Shown one piece after another: positions 49,805-61,136 of a stretch of DNA of 64,000 nt. The stretch spans positions 1-64,000 of the forward strand of contig CAJNYU010004027.1 of the NCBI GenBank assembly GCA_905331475.1, in the 5' to 3' direction. Every line of letters begins with the position of its first letter. Position 1 is the stretch's first letter. This DNA is from Rotaria socialis (lineage: Eukaryota > Rotifera > Eurotatoria > Philodinida > Philodinidae). Made by a program: the position numbers and the translations under genes. The notes below the pieces were generated by a model. The model did not search any database, was not told where the DNA came from, and saw only the letters and a program-made list of their open reading frames with translations.

Positions 49805-50902
49805 ATGGCCGAGCAATTAGAGAAAAAAGATTCCAATTTAAATACTCTTAGAGACAATGTAAATCAACTTGAATCTCAGTTTGAGAAATTACGTGAAGAC
49901 GTTATTTCAAAATTAAAGGAATGCAGTGATTGCATTAAATCAGCTAAACAGTTATGCCACGAAGCAACAGAAACAACAACAATCTTAGAAAACAAATTAG
50001 TTAATGCATCGAATGAAGAAAAAGAATGGAAAGACATCAAAGTTAAGTTAGCAACAACATCAATTCAAGGTAAAGTCATTCTTGATGTCGGAGGTGAGAA
50101 ATATACAACAAGCGTTGAAGTATTAACACGTGAAAAAGACACTTTTTTTACTGCTCTCTTCTCTAAACAATGGCAACTTGAAAGAGACCCTGATGATAAA
50201 AGTATATTCATCGATCGAAATGGGAAAATCTTTACTTATATTCTTGAATATTTTCGAACAAATACAGTGCCGACTAATGTTTTGAAAGATGAAACACTTA
50301 TAACTAGTCTTATAATTGAAGTTGAATATTTCCGCTTGAAGAGTCTCCTAGATATTTTAATGGGTACACTTTTCCCAAATGGAACATTGCTTAAATTAGA
50401 ACATAAGAAAAAATTGAATGACTTTTACGGTAAAACTAATCAACAATGGGAATTGATTTATAAAGCAACGCGTGATGGATTTGATGCAAATGCGTTTCAT
50501 TCACACTGTACTGATAAAGGGCCGACAATAACAATTATTCAATCAAATAATAATTATCTCTTTGGAGGTTATACAGCTATTCCATGGACTTCCTCCGATC
50601 GTTCATATAAGAGTGATACAACAGCATTTCTATTCTCATTGACCAATCCTCACAGTATTCCACCGACAAAATGCCTCACCGATAGCAGTAAGGCAGTACA
50701 CACAGTTCATCACGGCAGTGTCAAGGGTCCAACCTTTGGATATGGTCACGATATTTACTTAGCAAATGTTAGCAATGCAAACAATTCAAGTTACACTAAT
50801 TTTCCTAATATATACCTCGATACAACTGGAAAGGGTAATAATACATTCACTGGAACTAAAACTTTTACCACATCTGACATTGAAGTTTTCAAATTAGCTT
50901 AA
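49805..50902 (+). CDS. Coiled-coil / BTB (KCTD-type) / TLDc protein
   Basis: Intronless frame of 365 residues with a strong start context (AACAATGGCC). Residues about 1-80 are a charged coiled coil (LEKKDSNLNTLRDNVNQLES and following heptads). Residues about 90-190 form a BTB/T1 domain of the KCTD type: VILDVGGEKYTTS at 91-103, then FFTALFSKQW and DRNGKIFTYILEYFRT. Residues about 195-365 are a TLDc domain: WELIYKATRDGFDANAFHSH, then GPTITIIQS, FGGYTAIPW, AFLFSL and FGYGHDIYL. KCTD-type BTB domains oligomerise and can recruit cullin-3; TLDc domains are linked to oxidative-stress resistance and V-ATPase regulation. This three-part order recurs in bdelloid proteins. No signal peptide or membrane span, so the protein is cytosolic. 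No defects are seen. Confidence 0.9.
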   Translation: MAEQLEKKDSNLNTLRDNVNQLESQFEKLREDVISKLKECSDCIKSAKQLCHEATETTTILENKLVNASNEEKEWKDIKVKLATTSIQGKVILDVGGEKYTTSVEVLTREKDTFFTALFSKQWQLERDPDDKSIFIDRNGKIFTYILEYFRTNTVPTNVLKDETLITSLIIEVEYFRLKSLLDILMGTLFPNGTLLKLEHKKKLNDFYGKTNQQWELIYKATRDGFDANAFHSHCTDKGPTITIIQSNNNYLFGGYTAIPWTSSDRSYKSDTTAFLFSLTNPHSIPPTKCLTDSSKAVHTVHHGSVKGPTFGYGHDIYLANVSNANNSSYTNFPNIYLDTTGKGNNTFTGTKTFTTSDIEVFKLA

Positions 50903-53900
50903 ATTATCTTTCTCGTTGCTGATTTTTAACACTCATTCATGAATTCATGAGAAGAATTGACATATGATTATCTTGATTTTAAAACCTATTTAATCTAGAA
51001 AAGCTAGAATAAGCTGATAACAAATGAATATTGATCGTTCTATATAAATCAAAATCAAGTTTATGACATGAATAAAGAAAATATTTTGTTGGTCTTTTTT
51101 TTCAAAACTGATCACTCAAATCAGTTTTATCATGAAAGAATCTCACAGATTTCTTTACAAAGTCTTATACGCTACTAGAAATTCGTGAATGAATCACTAT
51201 ATGCTTCTCGATAGATTCATTAACTGAAAACAACAATTTGAGATTAGCTCGGAAATGTTAAATCCTTTGTTGAAAATAACAGATCTTAATTGGGTAGACA
51301 AGATCTACCGTGTGATTCAGAGTCTTATATTCTTCAGTGTGTCTGGTACGAGTTCGACGATGAGGGGGATATCGAGAAACTGAGGATTGTCATTTCAGCT
51401 GTTGCCCTTGGATATTGAGATTTTCTGTAAATAGTTATACGAGATTTAGTTAAGAAAAGGTCCTATTACAAATGAATTTAAATTCTATTTTATTTACGAA
51501 AATCAATTAGTAATAAAAATAAATCTTGACGAATTAACAGTTAAGCAAAAACGAGAAGCTAAATAATTTTCTTCGACGTATAGGGATGTCCTATTAACAT
51601 CAATAGTTACAACCAAAGATGAAATCTTGATGTGTGAATATCAGTTTGACTATTTGGAAAACGATAAGATTCGATTTTTTTCAGATGAAATGTTGCCATG
51701 AATATCAAGATAGACGAGTTGTTTTGATTGTTGAAACAAGGACAAAAAGAATAATTATTACAGAAAATATTTTGTTCAATTTTATTATAAATCGTTCAAA
51801 AAACTCGAACAACCATATTTAATAAATACTTTCTTTAAATAAAATGCAAACGATTTGATCTAGTTCTTTGACTAAGAAAGATTCTAATTATTTTTCTAAT
51901 GAGCTAAAACAATTCAAGGAGAAAATAAAGATTTTCTAAACATTATATTTTACTTTAAATATGAATAGGTATATACTAAAGAATAGAGCCATCTTTCTTT
52001 AATAAGGTTTTATCAGATATATTAACTTTATATTCAGTTATAACAAAACTAAAGAGGTAATAAAATTCTACTAAATGCTATTCCGAATTAAAATAAAATT
52101 TCTTTTTTATTAAATAAACTTGATTTTCAAGGAAAATTATCTGATCTCCAACGATGTAATGCTTGTAAATTAAGCATATACGTACTGAAAAAATAATTGC
52201 TTTTAATCAGATGAATATATTTTCTTATCAATGTTTGTCCTTTTAAACGAACTGACGAGTACGAGTATATAAACGCAAAGATGCTCTTATAACGGAATGA
52301 AAAATTGAAAATAAATTCATCCTCAGAATCTTGAGATGATGATAAGATAAAAATTTCGTTTTTTTACTTTGATGGAATTTCTAGAGAGACGGATTTAATA
52401 GGGAGAATTTTTCGGAGTTTGATCTCGTTGAACATTTTATTATTGATGTGGCTTCGACCGAAGAGTCTATCCTAAAACTTTTAGATTTTTTCCTCATATG
52501 GTTAGAGATATATTCACCGATTACTCCTTAATTAATAAATTTTAATTAGGTCGCATACAAGAGAGCAAACATTTTTGCATGTCTACGCAGAAAAAATCCG
52601 TCTGGTAAAAACTCAAAGTCAAATGAAAATGGGCGGGGGTTGTCCCATTTTGCCCTTGTATATTATCAAAAGCTTAAGTAATTCATTCCTAAGTCAAATT
52701 AAATTTTTATTATCTTATTAATATTTTTCTATTACTCAAAAAATAATCAACCAAATCTTATTCCTAGATTATTTCCATTCAAATATTTTTAAAAAATCTT
52801 ATCGTAGAATTTAACGTAAACGTATCTTCAACCACAATAATCTTAACATAAAAAATAAATAAAATATTTGCATGTTCAATAACATATACCAAACATGGAA
52901 AGTTTTCAACAATAAGAGATTTCAGTGAAAGAGGCATTGAAATAAGATGAGGAAATATTTTTGCACCTGTTTCATCCCGATCTGTAAATGTAGCAGCAGT
53001 ACGATCTAGGAAAATATATCTTGTTTAGATTTTATTTATAATATGATTTAACCTCATTATAAAAATAGAATCATTTTGAGAAGAAAGAAAATCTATATAT
53101 ACGAGCTGAACGATGATCACAATATCCAAATGGAATATGATTTTTTTTGTTCTAATTCGAATGATGTTTTCGATACGTCTGATTTCTCATCGTCCCATTC
53201 CTACAAAAAAATGACTCATTTTTAATAAGCATTATTTTATTTTTAATTAAAATAATAGTTGAATTTTGATATCGTTTTTTTAAATATTATAATTAAATGC
53301 AGATATAATATATATGTTGCCTTCGAACTTTTATGAAACTTCACTTTCATCAATAATCAGACATGAAAAATACAAAGATCACTATAATCATTTAGTTCGA
53401 TTCGATATTCACAACTATAATATTTTTATGCTATAGGCTGTAACTGCAACGTCATCAAATCCTTTTCATTTGCTTATTGTACTCAAAGAGAAGTACAATA
53501 GTTCATTAAAATGATTGTAATAAAACTAATTATTTCTTATAAAACTACGTAGTCTCATAGAGAAAAGAATGCTTTATTTGTCTATGCTATTGGACCATAC
53601 TTGAACTAATATCATTATAGTCAAATTTTGATGAGAATTGTTTTTTCTATCATATGGGGCGGCTATAGAAAAGTCTATTTAGTGAATAAATTTTGAATGG
53701 ATCTTGATAGAAACCAGAGTAGATGAAGATGCATCGAATCGCACATTATTCGTTTTCCTAGAATGCTGTTTGAAGTTTCTTTAATCAATTATCTAGGTGT
53801 GGAACAATTGTTTAGAGTTTCCACTAGAATATCCGTAACTGCTGAATGACTGAATTCTAAGCATATGAACCTCGTGCAGTTTTGTAGGCCTTTCATTGTT

Positions 53901-54736
53901 GGCTTGAATACACATCTGGCAATTAAGAGTTCTGCGATATAGTAACATATATATTATATTATATGTGTTTGTTTTGTTTTCTGTTTTTTGAACTCCTTTG
54001 GAATGAGTCATCATATCTATATTCATATATAATATATATGTGTTCTCCTCTAAAGAAAACTGGATTAGTATTTATATTGGTTTCTTTCATCTTGTTTTTC
54101 TGTTTCTCAAGTCAATAAAATACATTATTGACCTTGACCGCTCCTATTTCTATTACGCAATTCGTGATACATGGCACGTTCACTGTCGACACGTCACTGC
54201 GTAGGCTTTTTTTTCCAAAGAGATCTAATGACAATCTTGAAAAAGTCATGTGAAAAAATCTATAATATACAACTTGGGGTGTGACTAGAGATTTTTTCTA
54301 TGTGCATACCCACACCTACACTCTTACATGAGTTTTGTGTGCATTGTCATATTGTAAATTGCTTTCGTCACTCCATCTTTTGATTAATGCATCTTTTTCT
54401 TGTCGATTTAACTAGTGTATTTCATAAATTTATTTCTTTTTTAGACGCTTTTACATGTTTACCAACTCTGATAATTACTCCACCATTTTTGTTAGTACCT
54501 TTTTCGTGAAATAATTAGATTGAAATCAGGAATATTCCGCGTATGCGAATATTCACCGACTTCTGTGCAAATGGTAAATGATAGTTCATACTGATGTATG
54601 AGTTCTAATGCCTCTAATCCGCTTGATTTTTTTTATGGCAGCAGATCTTTGTACCGCCATCAATATGCTCTCTTATTTTGCTTCGGTTTCATTTTATCAA
54701 GTTAACAAGCATTACATTCTTCTTCTTGTATCTGCT
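50903..54736. other. Intergenic, 3.8 kb, no gene seen
   Basis: Very AT-rich with many stops. It contains only a single-arm telomere-like tract (54306-54324) and short A/T runs. Small frames at 51634 and 53793 show no family features. Confidence 0.6.
54306..54324. repeat. Telomere-like tract, copy 8
   Basis: CATACCCACACCTACACTC, with a weak opposing GGGGTGTG at 54277-54284, again suggesting a decayed inverted pair. Confidence 0.5.
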
Positions 54737-55575
54737 CTATTTAATAACTTGATGCCGGCTCGATAAGGCGCAATACAAGGAATTATTAGTATCGATAAAA
54801 ATATTCCAACACGCTCCATTGAAAGATACTGTTGATAAATTAGTTGCATTATTTAATATCACTTTCTTCACACCTCCTCCACTATAACTGAAATAGAAAT
54901 CCTCATCAGAAGTGACAAAAATACTGTACGATCCACTATTAATTATGTTGTATATAATTGGGGGACTGTTTCCTTCAAGCCACACATTAATTATACTGTT
55001 TTGCCTGTTAGGCACGTAATCCGTATTGTTAATATTGACAAACATACCATAGGGTTTTTTACCGATCGTATTACTATCTGCAAAGGTAATTCCAATTGGA
55101 TTCCACGTTGTATTTGAACAAAATTGCGGTCGATTAAAGGATATGGCTATAACGAAAAACGATATAAATATATTCACGTCAAATAAAATAGATAATTATA
55201 GATGGATATTTTTCTTGCGAATACAAATCGATTAAAATAAAACTCAATTTCTCTGTAGATTTTCATAACAAAAAATCTCTAACTTTATGTCTAAAATAGA
55301 ATGACAAACGGAAATTTAGGAAAAGCTCGGCATGCATGTAGTTGATAACTTTTTAAGACTTGAATCTCCAACTATTCATGTATCAATAGACTCGAGAGTA
55401 CAAAGATAATTTGCGCAGTATAGAAATGGCTTCGTCTTGTATTCCTCATTAGAATAAATCAAGGCTTAGAGTAATACTATAACTTAAAGAAAATCGTTAC
55501 TCTGAGCTTACCGGTTATTCTACTGACATTTATCAGGAGAACCAACGAAAAATGTATGCGATGCATAAATACCAT
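54737..55575 (-). CDS. Short secreted NHL-repeat protein, two exons
   Basis: Exon 2 alone begins with no ATG. A first exon fits at 55575-55512 (ATG, hydrophobic leader MVFMHRIHFSLVLLINVSRI), with a GTAAGC donor, a 365-nt intron (55511-55147) and a TTATAG acceptor; exon 2 is 55146-54737. The spliced frame is 474 nt, 157 residues plus stop. The leader predicts secretion. The body carries NHL-type beta-propeller blade motifs: PYGMFVNINNTDYV, PYSIFVTSDEDFYF and CWNIFIDTNNSLYCALSSRHQ, with the Cys pairs seen in extracellular NHL proteins. A full propeller needs about six blades; only about three are present before the TAG, so the gene is either truncated or has lost 3' exons. The ligand is unknown. 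Confidence 0.7.
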
Positions 55576-57348
55576 TTTGTTGGTAAAGTTTTTCAATAGT
55601 ATCGCTGTACACTGAAACAGAAAACAAATACTTGATTCAAGGTTTTTCACGTATCTTGATTGAGACATCTAGTGAAATAACGAACAGATATTATTTTTCT
55701 CAAGTTTTCTTCACTTTTATTTGCTTTTTTCGGAGCTAGAAATTTTCGTCAATCGCGTACATTTTAGTTAAACAATTATGTGTTGAAGTAAATATGAAAG
55801 TATCATCGGCGTCAGATCAGTCAATAAAAAATACACCGCATCCCGGGTGCATGAATATATTGATCTGTAATTAATAAAAGAAACTCACGTTTAGAACTCT
55901 AATGTATTCTTTCTCTTTTTCATGGGGATCTGTTAATTCAACAAAATATTATTTTACCGAGAAAATTTCAACATGTTTTCGTAGTATAGAGAATAAAATA
56001 TTCCATCGATTGAGAGAAAACATTTTTATACTCGTGAATCTTCTTCAAAATATTCGTCTAAATGGAAATGTTTTTAAAAAATTAAAATTGAATGAATTTG
56101 TATCTAAAGCTATTCGTTATATTATTGGCTTTTAGTATTTATCTTGAAATCATGCGTCATCATGTGAATTTATAAGTAATTTTCCGTATAAACTAACTGT
56201 TTTGATTGCTATGTTTTTCAGTGAAGATTTTTTTCTTGAAGTTAGTGAATTGCGCGTTTCTTGATAAAAAGACAGTAGATGAGAAAAAAACGATGAAAAA
56301 TCAACATTACGATTATGAAATGACACGTTATGTTTAAGATTATTGATTCTAGAAATGTTTTTTCTTGTTTCATCTTAACGGTGTGTGTGTTTGATTAGTG
56401 AATTCACAATGAAGAAACACACGCTACGACTATTCAAAACTGTTGTTCTTTTTCAACACAATAATTCTGAATTACTATATATGCTGTTGATATGCACGTA
56501 CGGGGAAAAATTTTGATTGTATCCTTTGAGGGTTCATGAAAAAAAAGAATGAAGACAAGTGTTGAATATTCTATAGTTTTCTTTTAGCAATGTATCGTGA
56601 GGCAGTTTCCTGAGACGACGTCAACAAAAGTCAAGAGGATAATTTTGGGCATTTTTCTCGATTGGGAAACTCTTGAAATTGAAAGACAGACAATGAGAGC
56701 CCTTTATCAAATCAAAAACTTGCTTTTGACTGAATGAAGAGCTTTTAAAAAAATACAAGACTCAAGTGTTGAAATGGATTGAGTTTGCTGACTGAATTCT
56801 CGCATGTGCCAGTTTTTTTTCATCACTTTCACTTTTTTTCTTTCTTCTTATTCCGTGCTCTCGTCGTTTTTCTTTTGCCCCTTCTGGGAAAGTGTTTTAT
56901 TGCAGTCCACTGTTACATAGATAAAGCTTCGTGGCGATATTCCACGTGTAAGCGAGATGCTCATCATCATCATTAGCTTAGTAGTTTCGTTCGACCTAAT
57001 TCTTCGTTTTAATAATTACATATATAGTTGAATGTCATTTCGAAATTAGCAGTGATATTTTATTTTCGTTTTATGCAATCAATATAAGTACATTCTTTAT
57101 CTTTCTTTTAGAAAGATAAAATGAATAATAAAGAAGTTTTTTCCTATGAGAATCTAATCTTTAACTTTCAACAAGTAGCTCACATAACGAAAGTTGTGAC
57201 AACAGGTAGAGGTAAAAGACATTGGCAAGTTGTATATATATATATTAGTTTATATGTCAATCTCTCCGGAAGATCATTCCAACCATCACAAACAACGTCA
57301 TAAAGACTCGAAGCGGTTATAAAACGATAAATTGTTACATTATTTTCG

Positions 57349-57349
<1 letters not shown>

Positions 57350-57383
<34 letters not shown>

Positions 57384-57384
57384 N
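57350..57384. other. 34-G homopolymer ending in N, probable assembly gap
   Basis: A run of 34 G followed by the only N of the window (57384). The proline-rich antisense frame over it is an artefact. The true sequence and length here are unknown. Confidence 0.85.
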
Positions 57385-58846
57385 TTTAGTTTCAATATCT
57401 GGTCATTTAGTATTGTGATTATGTCGCTTCATGGAGGCCAGCTTGTATTAACCTATCATAGAAATAAATCTTTATTTATTTTTTATTTTATAAAGATAAT
57501 GTTTTTGTTGGCATCTATTCTTCTCATTAAAAATAAAAAATTAAGTAACATCCCAAAAGAATTCAGAAGAAACATAATCCTGGTAGCTACTGATTTAAAA
57601 TATTATTGCATTATCTGGTATAAAATATGCATAAATCAATTCTAGATTCAGTCTTGCATAACTTCTAACTAATAAAACTGTTAACTACGCTCAAGTATCA
57701 ACCAAAGCAATAATTCTTTAGGAATTTCAATTCAATCTAGGACATGGCTTCTTCAAAAGGATTTTCATCGTGAGAATGCTGTATGTTTGGATATAGGAGC
57801 AGGGTTCATTCTGAAGAATTATTTTTAGTTATTTAAAATTTTCTTTCGGTGTCGACTCGATTTAAATTTTGAAAAAGTTCGACTGTTTACATCTTTGTTA
57901 CAGGCTTTATACAATGAAAAACTTGCTCAATAGAGAGGAACAATACTTTCAAAGTGTTTAGCTCATTTATTGAATTAAACTTATACTCAATGAATATGTT
58001 TTTGCGATTACAACGAGAATCAGCAATGCACTAATCAAGTGACATATCTTCGTTCTATTAAAAAGAAACAACTTTCTCATTCACCGTGCATTCACTCTTA
58101 TGATTCCAAAGCAAAACCCAAGCTCGAAAATCTTACTCATTACATGAATTTTGATAAAAGAAATGACGCAACACCCTGTTGCGTTTATAGTAATGCTAGA
58201 GAAAGAAATGAACATCTCTGAGTCGCATTTTCCTTGATTAAATAAGGTTTCGATCTGCACGGTTGAGTACAAATTTATGAGATTAACATTATATAGAAGC
58301 CGAATTCGTATTGGTCAGCGTCACAATCAACAAAAAAAAGTGCATATTATTCATCTCTGATTCAACTATGATGATATGAGCCGATATTTTTCTGATTGTT
58401 TGTTGTTACTTTGGACTTCACTCAGGCTGTTTCTAGAAATGGAAAACAAGCGAACGAGATGATTTGAGACTTGACTTGAATAAAAGGCGGAAAATATGAT
58501 AAACAAATAATCAAAACTCAGAAGTACTTTTCTGCTCAATGGAGTTGGAAAAATCTCACTTGCTCAGAAATAATGCATGGAGAACAAGTCGTTAATACGT
58601 CGGTCAAAGTGATGATTAAGATTTTTTTATCATTAATTACAAAATAAACGACGACAAATAAACTTTTATCTTCATTTGAAAATAATTAACATACAGTAAA
58701 AATTCAATTTCTGACATATCATTGATAAACACCTACATTAATTGCGTCGTTTTATTGTCATCTGCTTCACATATAAAAATATTACTAATCGTTTTATCTC
58801 ATGGAGCAGGTGCTTCTCTTATTCAGTTCGAAGTTCGTGTCTTTAA

Positions 58847-58856
58847 TATATAAAAG
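58847..58856 (+). promoter_or_regulatory. TATA box of the small secreted protein gene
   Basis: TATATAAAAG lies 60 nt before the ATG at 58907, a classical TATA box giving a short 5'UTR. Confidence 0.6.
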
Positions 58857-58906
58857 TCTGTCCACAATAACTTGATTATTTCATTTGTTACAAACGAACA
58901 AAATCT

Positions 58907-59280
58907 ATGACAATGAAGTTCCATCTTCTTCAAGCAGTACTATTAATACTCATGATTTCGTATGCATGTCAGGTAAATTTTTATATCATCATGAAATACT
59001 TTTGGTGTTTGAAACATTCTTCTTTCAATATTATTAGGCTGTCGGTACAATCACATGCCATAGGCCAGGTCCTATGCGAAAATGTGCATATAGTACATGT
59101 GGCATAATCAGCTATGTCGGTTACGGCACGAGTTTTTCATGCAACTGTTACGTTTGGGGAAAAGATCCTGGTAGAAATGTAGAATGGTTTCGTGTGAATT
59201 TAGACAAGGGAGCTTACGGCTACATAAGCAGCAGTTATTGTTGGGCCGACGTCGAGCTGTGCAGATATGCTCTCGTCTGA
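58907..59280 (+). CDS. Small secreted cysteine-rich protein, two exons
   Basis: Exon 1 (58907-58972, 22 codons) encodes a leader: MTMKFHLLQAVLLILMISYA followed by CQ. A 65-nt GT-AG intron (58973-59037) follows, then exon 2 (59038-59280) with 80 codons and a TGA stop. The spliced product is 102 residues, about 80 after signal cleavage. Mature cysteines occur as CHRPGPMRKC, STCG, SCNC, YCW and LCRY, enough for about four disulfides, with many Gly, Tyr and Trp. The ending (VEWFRVNLDKGAYGYISSSY) resembles the end of bacterial-type SH3 domains, in which a Trp-x-x-V strand is followed by G-Y-I. A TATA box at 58847 and an AATAAA at 59347-59352 make a complete compact gene. It could bind cell walls or be an antimicrobial or matrix protein; the function is not established. 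Confidence 0.7.
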
Positions 59281-59548
59281 AATTGAAACTCTAATAATAC
59301 TACTTTTTAAATTGTATTTGTTTTTGAACATATGCATAATTATTTGAATAAATTGTGATTATTTATTTTAATACGTAGCTAGAGCTCTTTCGGGTTGTAT
59401 GTTACTATTCGAAACTTGATATAGCTATCTTCGATCGGTTGCATTCGGTCACTAACACATCTAATCCATTCTGCAGATGAATAGACTTATTGAGTCAAAA
59501 TGTTTTTTTGTAGAACAACGATTGAACACTGCTTCTCGACTATTAGGT

Positions 59549-60591
59549 AGAGGCGGCGCCAAGAATTCAGGCTAGGATGGGCTCGAACTACCTTAGTTTT
59601 GAAAAACGAAAAAAATGATTGGAAAATTTGTCGAAGTTTTGGATTAGTCAAAACTGTTTCTTATTCAATGCTATATAGTTCGCATGAATGTATAGAAGGC
59701 TTGGAGTAGTTTTCGATCGTGGTTGGCACCTCTTCCGCTTTTTCACTAAAAACAAACTTTCTTTTTTTATTGAATAATTCTGCCTACAAGGAACTAGATA
59801 AGATGCTACTCGATGAAAGTTTCTTAGAAAATAATTTTCTTGAATTCTAGTAAAATTTTCGCTTCGCACAATAGGTGTTCCAATAGATTTTTCCATTAAA
59901 ACACTTTCGCTTCATTTCGGCTTCCAATATGAAATGCTATTGAATAACAGAAAGTTTCTTTCGAGTTCTTGTTCATCTGCTAATATAATAGATGAAAGCG
60001 AAATCATACTGGATTGCTGTATGTAAGAAATGATATTTTTCTCTTGGTTTTGTGAAAAGCAAGCGTTATTTTTGACAGTGTATGTTTTTCGGGCCAACCT
60101 TTTATCTTGTGTGCCAAAAAGGAATCATCTTTGGCGTGTATCTGAAAGGTAAAATATATAATTTCTCATATTGCTGTGAAAACTGGGTTATTGTTTTTTG
60201 ATTCCACACTATTCGCATGAACTTTCAAAGTCCTGTGTCAAGAAGGTGCTGCCTTCAGTGGCATATTCACTTCGTAAACTCGTGAACTAATAGTTTCAAC
60301 ACCGTCATTTCAGTATTGCAGAAGGAATATTTTTGGGAAGATAAAAAAATTTTCGAAAAAGCAGCTTTCCGCTTTTCTGATCTGATGAGGTGGCAACCCT
60401 GTTTTCAATCATCACCCAACAGAAAATAAGCAAGAATCTTTATCTTTATCATAGCTAGCAGTCGTATGCTAGGGCATCACTTGTATAAAAAGATCACTGA
60501 TTTTTTCAGAAACCTTAAAAAATTTGTGGGTGAGCTCAACACATTTTAGGGTGAGCTTAGTCCACCCCAGTCCACCCCTGGCGCCGCCACT
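59549..60591. mobile_element. 1.04-kb non-autonomous DNA transposon with GC-rich terminal repeats
   Basis: The left tip AGAGGCGGCGCCA (59549-59561) and the right tip TGGCGCCGCCACT (60579-60591) are inverted repeats with one mismatch in 13. The flanks ACTATTAGGT (59539-59548) and ACTATTCAGT (60592-60601) agree at 8 of 10 bases, an imperfect target duplication. GGCGGCGCCA-type tips are common in hAT-like elements, but hAT duplications are 8 bp, so the superfamily is uncertain. No transposase is encoded; the frames at 59648-60097 (minus) are not convincing. Confidence 0.65.
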
Positions 60592-60626
60592 ACTATTCAG
60601 TACATAAATCTATCTATTAACAGCAC

Positions 60627-60824
60627 ACCAGGTATGATAGATGTCCATGGCGGCGCTGTCGCTATCGCTGCCGCCACAGCGTTCGTGACACGGTAGCGGT
60701 ACCTTTTTCAAAATCTCATCACGGTAGCGGGGTGATCAGAGGCAAATTATTTTTTCAACGATCGCGGTGCAGCGCGGCAGCGGCAGCGGCAGATTTTCAC
60801 CCGCGATGAGCATCTATGCCTGGT
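60627..60824. mobile_element. 198-bp GC-rich foldback (MITE-like) element
   Basis: The left end ACCAGGTATGATAGATG (60627 on) and the right end CATCTATGCCTGGT (60811-60824) are inverted with a small indel. Inside, GCGGCGCTGTCGCTATCGCT faces GCGGCAGCGGCAGCGGCAG, extending the fold. Its CG-rich interior contrasts sharply with the AT-rich surroundings. No clear target duplication. Confidence 0.65.
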
Positions 60825-61136
60825 ATACTCTTTTGTGCCACATATATTAGCAACTATTTGTATTGAATGGTGTCAATTACAGACATATTAATAGAAACAG
60901 AAAGCTGAAGAAAAAACAGATTCCTATGGAAAAAATACAAAGGAATAAACATCGTGTTATATTTATTTTCATTGACTCGCAAATAATAATAATTTTATTC
61001 TTTGCATTGTGGAATATAAAACTTTTGTTTAACAATAAAATATAATATTGAAAGGCACGTACGTGAAATGAATCCTAGATATAAGCCATCGCTCTAATCT
61101 AATGGCAATGCATAGACAAGATTGTGCATCAAAATC
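60825..61136. other. Intergenic, promoter side of the LDLR-A/EGF gene
   Basis: AT-rich, no gene seen. The frame at 60863-61045 is not supported. Confidence 0.5.

Larger units (their letters stand above)
55576..58906. other. Intergenic, 3.3 kb, no gene seen
   Basis: AT-rich. The only notable features are the G-run with an unknown base (57350-57384) and the TATA box of the next gene. Frames at 55902, 56779, 57121, 57415 and 58039 have no recognisable content. Confidence 0.6.

Noticed and set aside
57350..57384. G-run as telomere or G-quadruplex array
   Set aside because: It is a pure homopolymer ending in N, not TGTGGG units, and most likely a sequencing or assembly artefact.
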